Shown: one piece after another, positions 36,332 through 47,477 of the stretch
Layout: the number at the start of each line of letters is the position of its first letter
How positions within the stretch are numbered: position 1 is the stretch's first letter
Assembly (NCBI GenBank): GCA_015680685.1
Contig: MNCI01005835.1
Span: 882,760 to 946,759 of the forward strand
DNA: 64,000 nucleotides
Direction of reading: 5' to 3'
Origin: Gnetum montanum
Taxonomy: Eukaryota; Streptophyta; Gnetopsida; Gnetales; Gnetaceae
The notes under the pieces: generated by a model
The model's database searches: none
Told to the model about the DNA's origin: nothing
What the model saw: the letters and a program-made list of their open reading frames with translations, nothing else
Position numbers and translations under genes: made by a program

Positions 36332-38651
36332 ATGGCGTCTTCTTTGGCGATTCTGAAACTGTCGCGATCTCTCAGTAAACTTGCAGGTGAGCACGGTCCT
36401 CAACCCAGCTGCTGTTCTTCCAGCAAATTCATACTTCAATCTGACTTCAAGTTTCAATTACAGGTTTGTCCAGAAGCAGGAGCATCATGAGTAGCAGCAT
36501 CGCTCTCAAAGCTGAAGGCTCAGAGAGCGAATCTAACGGCGCCGAATACAACAGTGAAGCTTCTGAACAAAGCGATCATGAAACCCTAATAAAAGAAGGT
36601 GAGAATGACAGCAGCACATACAATGCCACAAGGAAGTTCCCTTTTCGCGAGGATGCTGGAATTTACAAGGTCAGCTGCATTTTTTTTTGAAAAAATGATA
36701 TTGTTTCATGTTTTCTGAATGCCGTTGAATGTGTAGATATTTTTTTTTGTATATGTTCGATTTTTTAATTAAGATTTTGGATATGTACTCGAGTATCCGC
36801 GCGTCTGTTGGTTAAGCATTTCTGAATGGCGAATGATTACATCTAAGAATCTGCTTCCTGTACGACCAATGAAAGCCGACTTCATATGTTCATAATTTTC
36901 ACTTTAATGCAGACGGAAACTACATGTAATAAGGCTACTATAATGATGAACATCAGCGCACCGAAAAGATTGCAATCTTCCTTATTTTTAACTATGCTAC
37001 TACGTCGCTATGCGATATAGAAATGTAAATAAGGGTATAAATTGGTTATAAAATGCGATCCTATGCCGTTTGCCACTTGCTTAATGCCTGGAAATTGGAA
37101 TGTTTGGATGTGATTGAATATGAAAATGTAGAACATAAATATTTAACAATCCAACTGCACAGTGTTTTTGGTCTTTATTTTTCTTTCCCCCTTAGACTTA
37201 TGTTTTTAACCGAGGACATGAAATTCTTACATGTTTTTGCTTGGGTGAACTGGCAGGCAATTTTGGTTGGAGAAGTGGGGCAGAGACCAGTTCAGAAGAC
37301 GTTGAAGAGTGGGAGAGTTGTGACGATGTTTTCAGTGGGAACAGGTGGGATGAGAAACAATAGGAGGCCTCTTGAGAATGAGTCTCCCAAAGAATATGCT
37401 GAAAGAAGCATGGTTCAGTGGCACCGTGTTGCAATCTATGGAGGCCCTCTTGGCAATATTGCAATGGAGCATTTGAAGCCAGGGTATGTATATAAATGCT
37501 CACTTATTTCCCAGTTTTACTTTCTATATTTCACAGTAGAATATAAATTCTCAGTTATATGGAGCAGGGATCATGTCTATTTGGAAGGCAGTTTGGAGAT
37601 GAAAGTGTACAATGATGCTATCACTGGACTTGTGAGACGCTATCGCGAAGTAGCGCTTCGAAGGGAGGGTGAGTAGTAGTCTGATATTTATTTCATTTTA
37701 AAAATCGAGGTGCTGTTTTTGGCCAATACGGTAGAAGAAATGGAAGTTCATCGAAACCATAGTTAATGGTAGACGAATATGTAAATAGCACTTAGACCTT
37801 TTGAAATCTGACCGACAGAATCTTAGCTTTACTTTGATATACTTTTTCATATGGCTTCCTTAGGGATTGAAGACATTAATTTCATTAACAAATATGCTAT
37901 TCGAATGACTTCAAGGTTATTACAAAAGGATTTTAAGGCTTCATTCTCTCTCAATTTTATGGCTGTAGTATCAGATGAAGGTTGTTTTATGGCTTTCTCG
38001 CTCAATTTTTATGTTTGCAAATTCATGTGAAGGCATGGCTCCCAGAATCAGTTTACATTTACCGTTTATTGGATGGTTGATTATGCATTCACATTGAAGT
38101 ATTCTTTTCATATTGATGTGTTTCTGTTTGCTTTTTTCTATTTCAGCAAAATGTTCAAGTAAAATCATAATTTTGTGGCAGATTAATATCAAAGAAAAGT
38201 ACAATGTAGTGTTATGATATTTGATCTTTAAATCTGGCTGGCTATTTTTTCCCAATTTGTGATATTTGTTCTTAGCTAACCCTTCCCTAGATTTGCCAAT
38301 TTGTTGAAATTGTTTACAAGTTTAAACAATCTCGACATGCTCATATAATCTCTAGCATGGTTTTCTGCAAATAAAATGGATTCAAGCTGTGATAATTGTG
38401 ATGATCTTGCCTAGGATAACTTAGAATGATTTTTTGGGTGACTTCATTAAGCTTGAAATGCTAAAAAATTGCTGTGACATAATTTAAGTAGGGCGTAAAA
38501 TGCTGATTTTTAATGAATATTCATTGTCAGTGGTCGGTTCTCTTATTTGATTAGTGATTGAGATGATGCAGGACGGCTGATAATGTTAAATGGCAATTCT
38601 GGAGCATCAAGAACTTCTGGAGAAAGCTTGAGAGGAGTTGGCTATTTCTAG
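36332..38651 (+). CDS. mtSSB: Mitochondrial single-stranded DNA-binding protein, five exons
   Basis: Host gene. Exons: 36332-36386, 36464-36669, 37257-37483, 37568-37668, 38572-38651; all introns are GT-AG (77, 587, 84 and 903 bp) and frames join exactly to a 222-residue protein ending at TAG. The ATG sits in AACCATGGC. Residues 1 to about 35 are rich in Ser, Arg, Leu and Lys with no acid, as in a mitochondrial presequence. An acidic Ser-rich linker follows. The OB-fold runs from residue 88 (AILVGEVGQRPVQKTL, SGRVVTMFSVGTGG, QWHRVAIYGG, DHVYLEGSLEMKVYND) to about 210. These are SSB-family motifs; the role is to coat single-stranded mitochondrial DNA during replication and recombination. Without intron 1 excision the frame hits a stop. 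Chloroplast or dual targeting cannot be excluded. Its GC content is higher than that of its surroundings. Confidence 0.88.
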
Positions 38652-39399
38652 TAAGTTAAATTATGAATGGCGCCATGCCACTTCTCCGCCCATTTCAGAG
38701 GCATGCAAAGGCTGCAAGAGATTTTTGAGTGGGCTATCAAGAATTTGTCTTTTACGTTCGTTATATGACGTTCTAAATTTTTTACTGTAGCCACCTTTGG
38801 CATATGTAGCAGTTTGTCTGTTGGAATGGCCATTTTACTTTTTTTAAAAAATTGAAAATGACTTCCCAAACTTGAATATCTGTCCAATGCATTTTTGCTT
38901 CACATGTGATAATGCACTTGAAATTGGTTATATTGATATGATTGTTATTCAAGCCTAAAAATTAAACCTGTAATGGCTTGTATCCTTGCACTTTCTCCGG
39001 AAAGATTTTTTGATTTTCAACTGCCGATTTGGTGAAATAAATTTGTTGAGCAATTTTATGTCTGTAATGAAGGTATAATCTATGTGCGTATCTAATAATT
39101 AAAAAATTAAAACATATGAAGTGACTGGACACAATTTTGCTGTCGTACGCTTGAAAAGATTTAACCAACGAGAAACGAGAAACATATGAAGTGACTGGAC
39201 ACAATTTTGCATGTCAGGTTGCTGCGATCGATCAAGTTTTGCAACGAATGGGTACTCAACCAATCAAATTAGCTTTTAGCTTATAATCATCGAGATCTAT
39301 TGGACAGAGTACATGGAAAGTGAAAATAGATTTAGTATATTTATTTAATGGAAAAATAGAAACAAATTCAACAGGATCAAACTTTTTGTAATAATCATA
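38652..39399. other. SSB 3' flank with a 30-bp direct repeat
   Basis: Probably holds the SSB 3' untranslated region; AATAAA at 39036-39041 is a possible poly(A) signal. An exact 30-bp direct repeat starting AACATATGAAGTGACTGG occurs at 39111-39140 and 39181-39210 (70 bp apart). No gene seen. Confidence 0.5.
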
Positions 39400-40632
39400 T
39401 AGTTTTGACTAAGGTGTTCAATCAGAGGACAATTAAGAAAAATATGATTTTATGCCCAAAAGCTCTTGATCAACATAACTTATATACTTGCTCTTCTTAA
39501 GGGAGAGTAATCCATCTTCCACTTTTTATCTATTTTAAGTTGATGATATTTGAAAAACTTATTGATTAGGCTACTAGATCTAATTGGAATTTTAGTTGTA
39601 AGATAAGAAACTTTTGACTCTAGTTGATTGTCTCTAATAGGATCCAAGTAAAATTTCTTCCTATCTTACACATTTGACCATAACTTTTCATGCAAGTGTA
39701 CGGTAACTAATTTGTGTATATGCTTAAGATTATTTTGCACTACCCCCAATGAGATATTTCATGTCTTTAGCCATTTCATCCCTAAGAAATACCATCCTTG
39801 TTCTTTTGTGTATTCAACAATTGCTTTGAAAATTTTGATTTGTTTAGTTTTTTCCAAATTTTAAATATAGCTAATGAATTGAAAGAGAGCTTATAGAGGT
39901 AAGTCACATTACAAAAGTAACATAGAATAAAGTAATAAAGTGTTTGTTCTTTCACCTTCAAAATTCATCTAATAAAAATATATTTTTTTGCACCCTTTCT
40001 ATAGATTGTTGATTTTTGCACTAAGACCTAGCCCTCATAGAACACACCCATACAACATTGTAGGCTAGATGATAACTTGAAAAGTTTTTCTTCTAACCTT
40101 GTAAGTGCATAATCCTAATGATTTACATTTGTTTTTGGTTTCCTATAGAACCTTAATTTCTCTTTCAATTTTCTCCTTAATACATTTAGCACATTTGTAG
40201 TTACATAATGAAGACCAACATATCTAAAGAACTATGCTATTTCTACATTTGGAATCACAGATTTAAAATTATAATTTGCTTTTCTTGTGCCCAAGATCAT
40301 CATTTTAGTTTTGTCCATATTGACTTGTAGGCCAAAATACAAACAAAACTTTTTAAGAATTTTCAACATATTTTGCATACCTTTCTTAGAGGCTAAAATT
40401 AACGTGGTGTCATTTGCATAAAGAAGTAGATACATGGTTTTTATCTTGATGACATGTAGATGATTTATATATATATATCCAATCCTACAACTCATCAATA
40501 AAGAAACCAAAGAAAGTTGGGATAAAAGACATCCTTGCTTTACTTTAATCTACTCTAGAACTGAAAATTATCCCTTAACTCCTTGTCTTTCAGCTTAATG
40601 ATGACTTCTTCATATAGCTTTTGTATTGTTGT

Positions 40633-41428
40633 TGATGAGACGCGATATCGCATCGTCCCCTGCGATATCGCGGTTCGCCGCCAAATCTATAAATAAGAGG
40701 CGGCACTCCTCTTATTTCCCATCCTAGGCTTAAAGTAAGCAAACTCTAGCAGTTTGATCACTCCAGAGATAGAATATTCTCCATGTGCCCGCAGTAGGAG
40801 TCCCCAAGTGAACGGATCTTTATTCGAGCAGCTTTGTACCTGAATGCAAGTTGTGTACAACAATAAAGACGAGCTTTGTGGATAAACCTTGCAGTGCATG
40901 GAATAGGATTTATTACCTATTATTTCTTACATGTTATTTATTACCTGCATTAGCGCGGCATGAGTACGACTTGATTACGAGCATCTACAGATGTGTACGG
41001 CTAGTTAAGGAATCGGTTGCTCATTACATTTAGGCTAGTTAAGTGTCTCAGTATGACCACTTCGAGCACGTGCGTTACGTGTGGTGATCCCAGTAACGAT
41101 TAGCGTTTGGTAGCCACAGTTGCATAGTTCAGGGTGTGTACGGTAAGTGGGAACGGATGCTGACGCTAGCTAATTTAGACTTAGCCCTTAGTTAGAGTTA
41201 GTTAGCTATCTCAACCCTTCACCTTGATAGCATAGGAGAAAAATCATATACCTCGGACTTACTTAACCATACACTGTGACAACAACAAGTAAGTCTGGGA
41301 AGACAACAAATGATTAACCTCAAGTATTCCATCGGGCGTTTAGGCAATTAGTCTGCAGAGTTCGACCGGATCACGCGTGCTACGCTCATTTCGTATGGTT
41401 GAGTGTAGGGGTACCTCGCCACTCATCC
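40633..41428 (+). repeat. 5' LTR of element E
   Basis: 796 bp. U3 has GCGATATCGC palindromes (40642-40675), then TATAAATA at 40688-40695. The R/U5 part carries AATAAAG (about 40862). It ends CTCATCC instead of CTCATCA, a single-base change next to the primer-binding site. Confidence 0.92.
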
Positions 41429-41447
41429 TTGGCACCGTTGCCGGGGA
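41429..41447 (+). other. Primer-binding site of element E (best preserved)
   Basis: TTGGCACCGTTGCCGGGGA. This is close to the Athila consensus TGGCGCCGTTGCCGGGGA that pairs with the 3' end of tRNA-Asp, and serves as reference for the other elements here. Confidence 0.85.
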
Positions 41448-41569
41448 CTAAGTGTTTGTGTGCCAAATAGAACATAAGGGATATCACTCACATCGTTGTG
41501 AGCTTTAACCAAGCTTTGGGTTAATCAAGATAAAAATTTATATAACGGTGAATTAGCACACTGATAAAA

Positions 41570-43677
41570 ATGCCTTCTTCTCATAAGAGCAACTCACCAC
41601 CTAAGGACCATACACGAGACAGTCGGCAAGATAAAAAACATAACCCAAATCAACCAAGTCCTAAACAATATAAGATGACATATACTCATCCCGATGAGTA
41701 TATTCCTAATTTTACTTTTATTCTCCATCAAGACGAACAGCTGCGATGGAGAGATTTGCAAGGTAACATTGTGTTACCCCCAGATCGATCAATCTCTCAC
41801 ATGCTTTTCCGTGCCTTGGCACAGATAGGCATGACTGAACTATATGCTGAATACGTTGCGAAAGACTTTGACATGAGGAATTATTATCCCACAAATGCCC
41901 AACATATGAGGGACTTAAGGCAGAAGAGTCAACATGCACTATTGAAGGGCAAGGTCCTGCACGTCCTTAGCGAAATAGAAGATGAGGAACCCCTTATCAC
42001 GGGTTCTTTAGCAAAAGATGTTCCCCCTCCTAACGATGATGAGGAGGTTGGGTATCAGAACCTACGATCAACGATACATATCCTTGGTTTTGATGCTCGT
42101 GAACACCAACTGTTCACAGAGGGAATAACCTCTTATGCTAAGGACGGGCACTTAGATCGTCAACTCGATCGGGGTCGTAGCAGCCGAAGAGAAGGCAAGA
42201 AACATCATCATGGCGATGGTTCCCCTTCTTCTTCCCCTTCTTCACATCACTCATCCTCTCCTTCCACATTTGGATGCAGCCACCATGAACATAAAGGTGA
42301 GGATAAAAGAAGAAGGACGAAAGACCTCGACGGGAAAGTCGAGAGAGAGGACAAGGGCAAGGACGTAGGGAGAGTAGGGAACAACGCAGACATCACAGGC
42401 GTCATGAAAGAGATGATCATGACGAGCCCCTACTCGCAACCTGAGGTATGCTTGACATAACGGAGGCAGTTAGGATTCCCACAAGGCATTTAAAGGATAG
42501 TCGGATCAAACAATTAGACATGAACAACATCCCACGATTTGAAGGGGGATATAATGTTGATCCGCAAAATCATTTATGGGCATTCCACGATGCTTGTGCC
42601 TTACAGAATATAGAAAATGAGTGGCAAAAACTTAAGTTGTTCCCAAGGACACTCACCAAGGAAGCAGAGAGCTGGTACCGGTCCTTAGAACCGGAAACCA
42701 TCAGGAGGTGGGATACAATGCTAGAACTCTTCAACGAAAAGTATCAAACGTACTCCAGAGTGTCCAATTTGCGTAAGCAGATCCAAGGCTGGAAGCAAGG
42801 TACACACGAATCCTTGGATGCTACCATGGCCCACTATTACACATTGTTACATTGTTGCCTGGGCCATGAGTACGCTCAGCGGGATCAACTTCGCCACATC
42901 GTGGATGGGCTGAGACATGAAACTAGAAGAACCCTTGGAACTTACGCTCAAGGGAGACTCTCAAAACTTAGAGCCCATGAAGTACATAGCTTGTTGGAGC
43001 AAGTAGCAAAAGAAGAAGGTGAGCTACGCAAAAGGAAAAGTGTGGAAGAGTATAACCGCGATCTCTCCCTTCGAAAGAAGGAAGTGAAATTTTGTGATGA
43101 AGAGGATGAGTCACCAATCGAAGAGTTGGTGAACCAGAAAACCTTGCCGATCCAAAAATTAACAACAGAAATAGCGGCTAAGGTAGATGACATATGGAGT
43201 TCCTTAGACTCTAAAATTGAAACTGTCTTAAAAATTGTAGAAGAGTCTAAGGTAGAACAAAGTAGTGACAAAGGTAAGAAAAAGTGGAGAGATTTAAGCC
43301 CTGCACATAACAAGGGTAAGGGGAAAATCACTAACTCTGATGTAGTTGTGGACTCTGACACAGATGATGACGGTGGATGTGAGATCTACCATTATGACCA
43401 TCCTAAGGGATGTTGCCCCATCATCTCACATCTACAGGAGTCTGGGGTGTATGCGCTTAATCCAAGACTCAACCAACGACAAACACCCCGAAGGTTGCCT
43501 TATCTACAAGGTAACCCAAGGCAGTTCCACCAACCACTAACGTATTATCCAAGTGGAACTCCACCACAGCCCATCAGACAACATCAGCAGTGGCAATACC
43601 CACAGTCATGGGGGATGCCATCGCCGAAACATCAGTACCCTTACCGGCAGCCTAACCCTTATGGATATTATGTGTAG
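41570..43677 (+). pseudogene. gag of element E, nearly intact, one frameshift
   Basis: The ATG at 41570 begins a 296-codon frame (41570-42460): a polar N-terminus, HPDEYIPNFTFILHQDEQL, then a highly charged Ser/His/Arg/Lys stretch. A second frame (42448-43677, 409 codons) continues with the capsid core (MNNIPRFEGGYNVDPQNHL; WQKLKLFPRTLTKEAESWYR; LRKQIQGWKQG), a charged helical part (about 43000-43300) and a Pro/Gln/Tyr-rich linker. Comparison with elements A and D, where the sequence before the core runs in one frame (DEPLLAT-like), shows a frame shift in the charged stretch between about 42180 and 42440. A TAG at 43675-43677, probably from CAG, ends the second frame. Confidence 0.87.
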
Positions 43678-44840
43678 CAACCAATTTCTCAAAGTGACTC
43701 TATGAGTCACACAACCCCCAACCATCACTACCAAGTTTGGGAGTACTTCAAAAGGATTCCTTCTCCTCTAGGAGACACTCCACACCCACATCATCCTCCT
43801 AATCCATCTGCACCTCTTCCATCACAAGTAGTTCCCATAACACCTCCTACTCCAACAATGCAAGGGGAACTTCCTACTCAACCATAGCAACGTCACGCTA
43901 CGAGAGTTGTAAATGTCCAACCTGCTACTGATTCTGACAACTGTAAAAAGAGAAGACCTTACTTTAGAGCCAAAAGCCCAGACAAACTCTCGCAACAACA
44001 AGTGGTTGGGCCCATGTACACTCCTCCATCACCATTTAACACTTCGGAGAACCCTTCAATCCAATAGAGCATAACGCATACGGTTATGTTAACGCATACC
44101 GTAACCGACTGGATTAAGGTAGGCCACCTTCCTAGGAAACTAACTGACCTTGGGAGCCTCTTAATCTATTTACAAATCACTAAGAACAAACCACATAGGG
44201 CTCTTCTTGACTCAGGTTCTGAAGTCAACTTAATATCACGTGAGATGTCCCATGCCTGGAACCTGCCACAACTTAAGAAGAGCAACATTCAACTAGATCT
44301 GGCAAACCAATCCATCACCATTCCCTTGGGATTGGTGGAGGACATCATTACCACTGTGTGTGGTTGGTCTTACCCAGCTAATTTCTTGGTGATTGAAGTT
44401 AACAACAACGAAGGGGACTTCCCAATTATAATGGGAAGGGCATGGCTAAGCACAGTAGATGCATGCCTTAGGATCCACGATCTTTCCTTGGAAATCTCTA
44501 AGGTAAACATTTGTGGAAAGATCGAGAAGAGGAAAGTTCCATGCATCACATATAGTGATTCATTAGGTGATGACATGGAGGAAATGCCTCCATGTGACAG
44601 GTGTGCTCTTGAACCTTTGAACCAAAGATGCCTGTATGTAGCAACCACACAATAAGTAGTAGACATCCTGTGGTTGACAGCTACTAGAAGGAGCAGACAA
44701 ATATGCATGGAACAAACTGAGGAAACCCATGCCAACAACGAGCATAGACACATTGGAATATGAGCATCGCCAACTTCCACCCCTTAATCTAAGATCATCA
44801 TTTGGGAGAAGTTGGACACTTTTAAGAAACTTAAACAGGC
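43678..44840 (+). pseudogene. protease region of element E, followed by pol deletion
   Basis: Continues the gag frame after a TAG. Further TAG codons at 43885-43887 and 44065-44067 interrupt the Pro-rich linker. The aspartic protease domain (44086-44655) is open, with LLDSGSEVNLIS, FPIIMGRAWL and VPCITYSD, so the catalytic Asp-Ser-Gly is intact. The sequence leaves homology with the RT side at about 44790-44890, where it joins post-integrase spacer. One ambiguous base (N) lies at 44858. Confidence 0.83.
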
Positions 44841-46507
44841 GCTCATTATTTCGGATCNTCACAATGTTGATACTAAGGTATGTTTCTTTTGATATGATAG
44901 GCAATGAGTTCACTTCATCCATCCATCCACCAGTTTCTATGGTCTCTCTCGGCTTGGCAATGTACAGTCCCTTATTAATAAAGACTTAAATGAATCGGTG
45001 ACTCGGCATTTCTCAAACTAAGGAAGGACTCAAGGATTGAAAAGGGTGTGACTTCAAGGGAACTTGATGCTTTTGTGTTGGTCATTCTCTTGGGTGCTTG
45101 AATGTTTCTTCTTGAGTTTTCTTGCCGTTTCGATGTTACCCAATTATCGGAAGTTGAGACAATAAAAATAATCAAGTCTTTCCATGGTGTGGTTCTCATG
45201 CAAAAAACACAAAAAGAGAGAGAGAGAGAGAGAAAGTGAGAATTCAAAGCACACCCCTTAGACAGAATAAATACTTGGGCTACAAACACTGATTATGGAA
45301 CCAAAAGTGTTCCCTCTAACTAAGGCCCTTCTCGCTTCCCATTCTCTCCTTTGTTTTGTCGGAATGGTGGTGGCTCTTGAAGAGTGCATTCTTGTTGTCC
45401 AAGTGGATGGTTTAACCGAATGCGTTGATGTGAAGTCACTGGATGTGGTTGGTTTGAGGCTAGAGTTGGAATGAGATTTGCCAAGTCACATTAATCATCA
45501 AACACACAAGGGGCTGTACACCACCTTGTTCTTGGGATTCCATTCCATTCTCTTCTCTCCATCCTTCTCTCCATTATTCACCTCATTGTCGGTTGTATCA
45601 TTAGCGTATATATTTTGGTTGATGCATTGTTTTCTTTTTGGTAAATTCTTATAGTTAAGACTTTAACTCTTGTTCCAAATGACATTCCCAGGGCCTATGG
45701 ACTCTTTGAATGTGGGTTTGTCAGGGCATTAAGTGCATGAGCCTGCTTTGGGGAGGACCTAATAACATTCTTATTTGGAGCATTAGTTAAATTCTTTCCC
45801 TTAACATTTTCCAATTAATTTTATTTTGTTCATTTCCATCTTGACATCCATTTCATCGATGCCATAGTTGTCCCTTTTTATCTATCTTTCTTACTCCTTT
45901 TTTTTCTCCATTCTAACGCTACCGAAGGTTCGCGATTAGTCATGGGGGTACGGGGCCTGATTTTTTTGATTTTCTCCTAGCCCCAAAATTTTTGATTTTC
46001 TTCCTAACCCCTACACCTTTGGTAGTCATCAGTAACATATTCCCATATCCATATTAGCCATACCACAACCTATCCAATGGACTTACACCGCAGCAAGGTA
46101 TCAACTACATTGAGATTCATTTACCCTTGCTAATTAAGATTGTGTTGTGTGTGCAGATGGAGACCATGCAATAACGGATTGGATCTAGAGCAAACACTTG
46201 GAATGGAGCAGCATTGAAGCAGCTATGCAAGGAGCAAGATCGATGACGTGCTTATGGATGGACAATGAAGGTGCAATCTTGGCGTTGGCAGCAGCAACAC
46301 TTCTTTCTCTCTCTCTTTCTCAGCTGCCAACTAAGGCTTAATGTCCTTGTAATACGGTGTTCACCCTTGTTGTCATGAACACCAATTTTGTCAAGTCTTG
46401 TAATGATGATCTGTTCACATGTCATCCCATTAGTTCCATTTCCCTCAATAATTCCATACCTTCCCAATATTATTATAAGGAACTCGAGGATGAGTTTTCA
46501 TTCAGTC
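44841..46507 (+). other. Post-integrase spacer of element E (non-coding)
   Basis: Matches the spacers of A (from about 8590) and B. Includes the conserved hairpin (45186-45255) with an AG microsatellite in its loop. No third ORF is present. The normal polypurine tract is missing: the sequence goes from the GAGTTTTCATTCA context straight into the LTR U3 repeats at about 46507. Confidence 0.6.
45186..45255 (+). other. Conserved spacer hairpin, element E copy
   Basis: Left arm GGTGTGGTTCTCA (45186-45198), right arm TGAGAATTCAAAGCACACC (45237-45255). GGTGTG pairs with CACACC and TTCTCA with TGAGAA. The loop holds an AG repeat. Confidence 0.55.
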
Positions 46508-47477
46508 ATGCGTCGTCCCCTGTGATATCGCGTACGCGATATCATGGTCGTCACAATGTCGCATCATCCCCTGCGATATCGCGTATGCGATATCGTGGTC
46601 TGCTGCCAAATCTATAAATAAGAGGCGACACTCCCCTTATTTCCCATCCTGGGCTTAAAGTAGGAAAACTCTGGCAGTTTGATCACTCCAAAGATAGAAT
46701 ATTTTCCATGTGCCCGCAGTAGGAGTCCCCAAGTGAACGAATCTTTATTCGAGCAGCTTTGTACCTGAACGCAAGTTGTGTACAACAATAAAGACGAGCT
46801 TTGTGGATAAACCTTGCAGTGCATGGAATAGGATTTATTACCCATTATTTCTTACATGTTATTTATTACCTACATTAGCACGGCATGAGTACGACTTGAT
46901 TACGAGCATTGACGAATGTGTATGGCTAATCAAGGAATCGGCTGCTCATCGCGATTAGTTTCTCTCACCCTTGTCTCCTAAAATGCAGAATGAGTACGAC
47001 TTGATTATGAGCATCTACGGATGTGTATGGCTAGTCAAGGAATCAGCTGCTCATTACATTTAGGCTAGTTAAGTGCCTCAGTACGACCACTTCGAGCACG
47101 TGCATTACGTGTGGTGATCCCAGTAACGATTACCGTTTGGTAGCCACAGTTGCATAGTTCAAGGTGTGTACGGTAAGTGGGAACGGATGCTGATGCTAGT
47201 TAATTTAGACTTAGTCCTTAGTTAGAGTTAGTTAGCTCTCTCAACCCTTCACCTTGATAGCATAGGAGAAAAACCATAAAAGACCATAAAAATCATATAC
47301 CTCAGACTTACTTAACCATACACCGTGACAACAACAAGTAAGTCTGGGAAGACAACGAATGATTAACCCCAAGTCTTCCATGGGGCGTTTAGGCATTTAG
47401 TCTATGGAGTTTGACCGAATCGCGCGTGCTACGCTCGTTTCGTATGGTTGAGTGTAGGGGTACCTCGCCACTCATCA
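46508..47477 (+). repeat. 3' LTR of element E, with extra duplications
   Basis: About 970 bp against 796 in the 5' LTR. The first bases are lost together with the polypurine tract. U3 has two blocks of CGATATCG palindromes (46525-46605). TATAAATA is at 46613-46620. A 65-bp segment is present twice (46885-46949 and 46990-47054) with a 40-bp linker that resembles element D family LTR sequence. It ends TCATCA and is followed by the GTTGT duplication. Confidence 0.88.

Larger units (their letters stand above)
40633..47477 (+). mobile_element. Element E: young, pol-deleted Athila/Tat-like retrotransposon
   Basis: TGATGAGACGCG...CACTCATCA with GTTGT on both sides (40628-40632 and 47478-47482), about 6.8 kb. 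It contains both LTRs, a primer-binding site, a nearly intact gag and protease, then a jump to the post-integrase spacer. RT, RNase H and integrase are gone, and there is no third ORF. The polypurine tract and the first bases of the 3' LTR are also missing. CpG and CAG sites are much better kept than in A, so it is the youngest complete copy in the window, yet it cannot supply its own enzymes. Confidence 0.92.

Noticed and set aside
36182-36457. Minus-strand open frame opposite the first SSB exon
   Set aside because: Antisense shadow of the SSB 5' region; exon structure and family motifs support the plus strand.
37053-37676. A 207-codon single-exon reading of the SSB region
   Set aside because: It runs through introns 2 and 3 that happen to be open. 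GT-AG borders and the OB-fold motifs give a better five-exon model; only intron 3 retention is kept as a finding.
42180-42460. Programmed frameshift in gag of element E
   Set aside because: Element D has the linker and core in a single frame, so the shift in E is more simply a lesion; no slippery-site context was clear.
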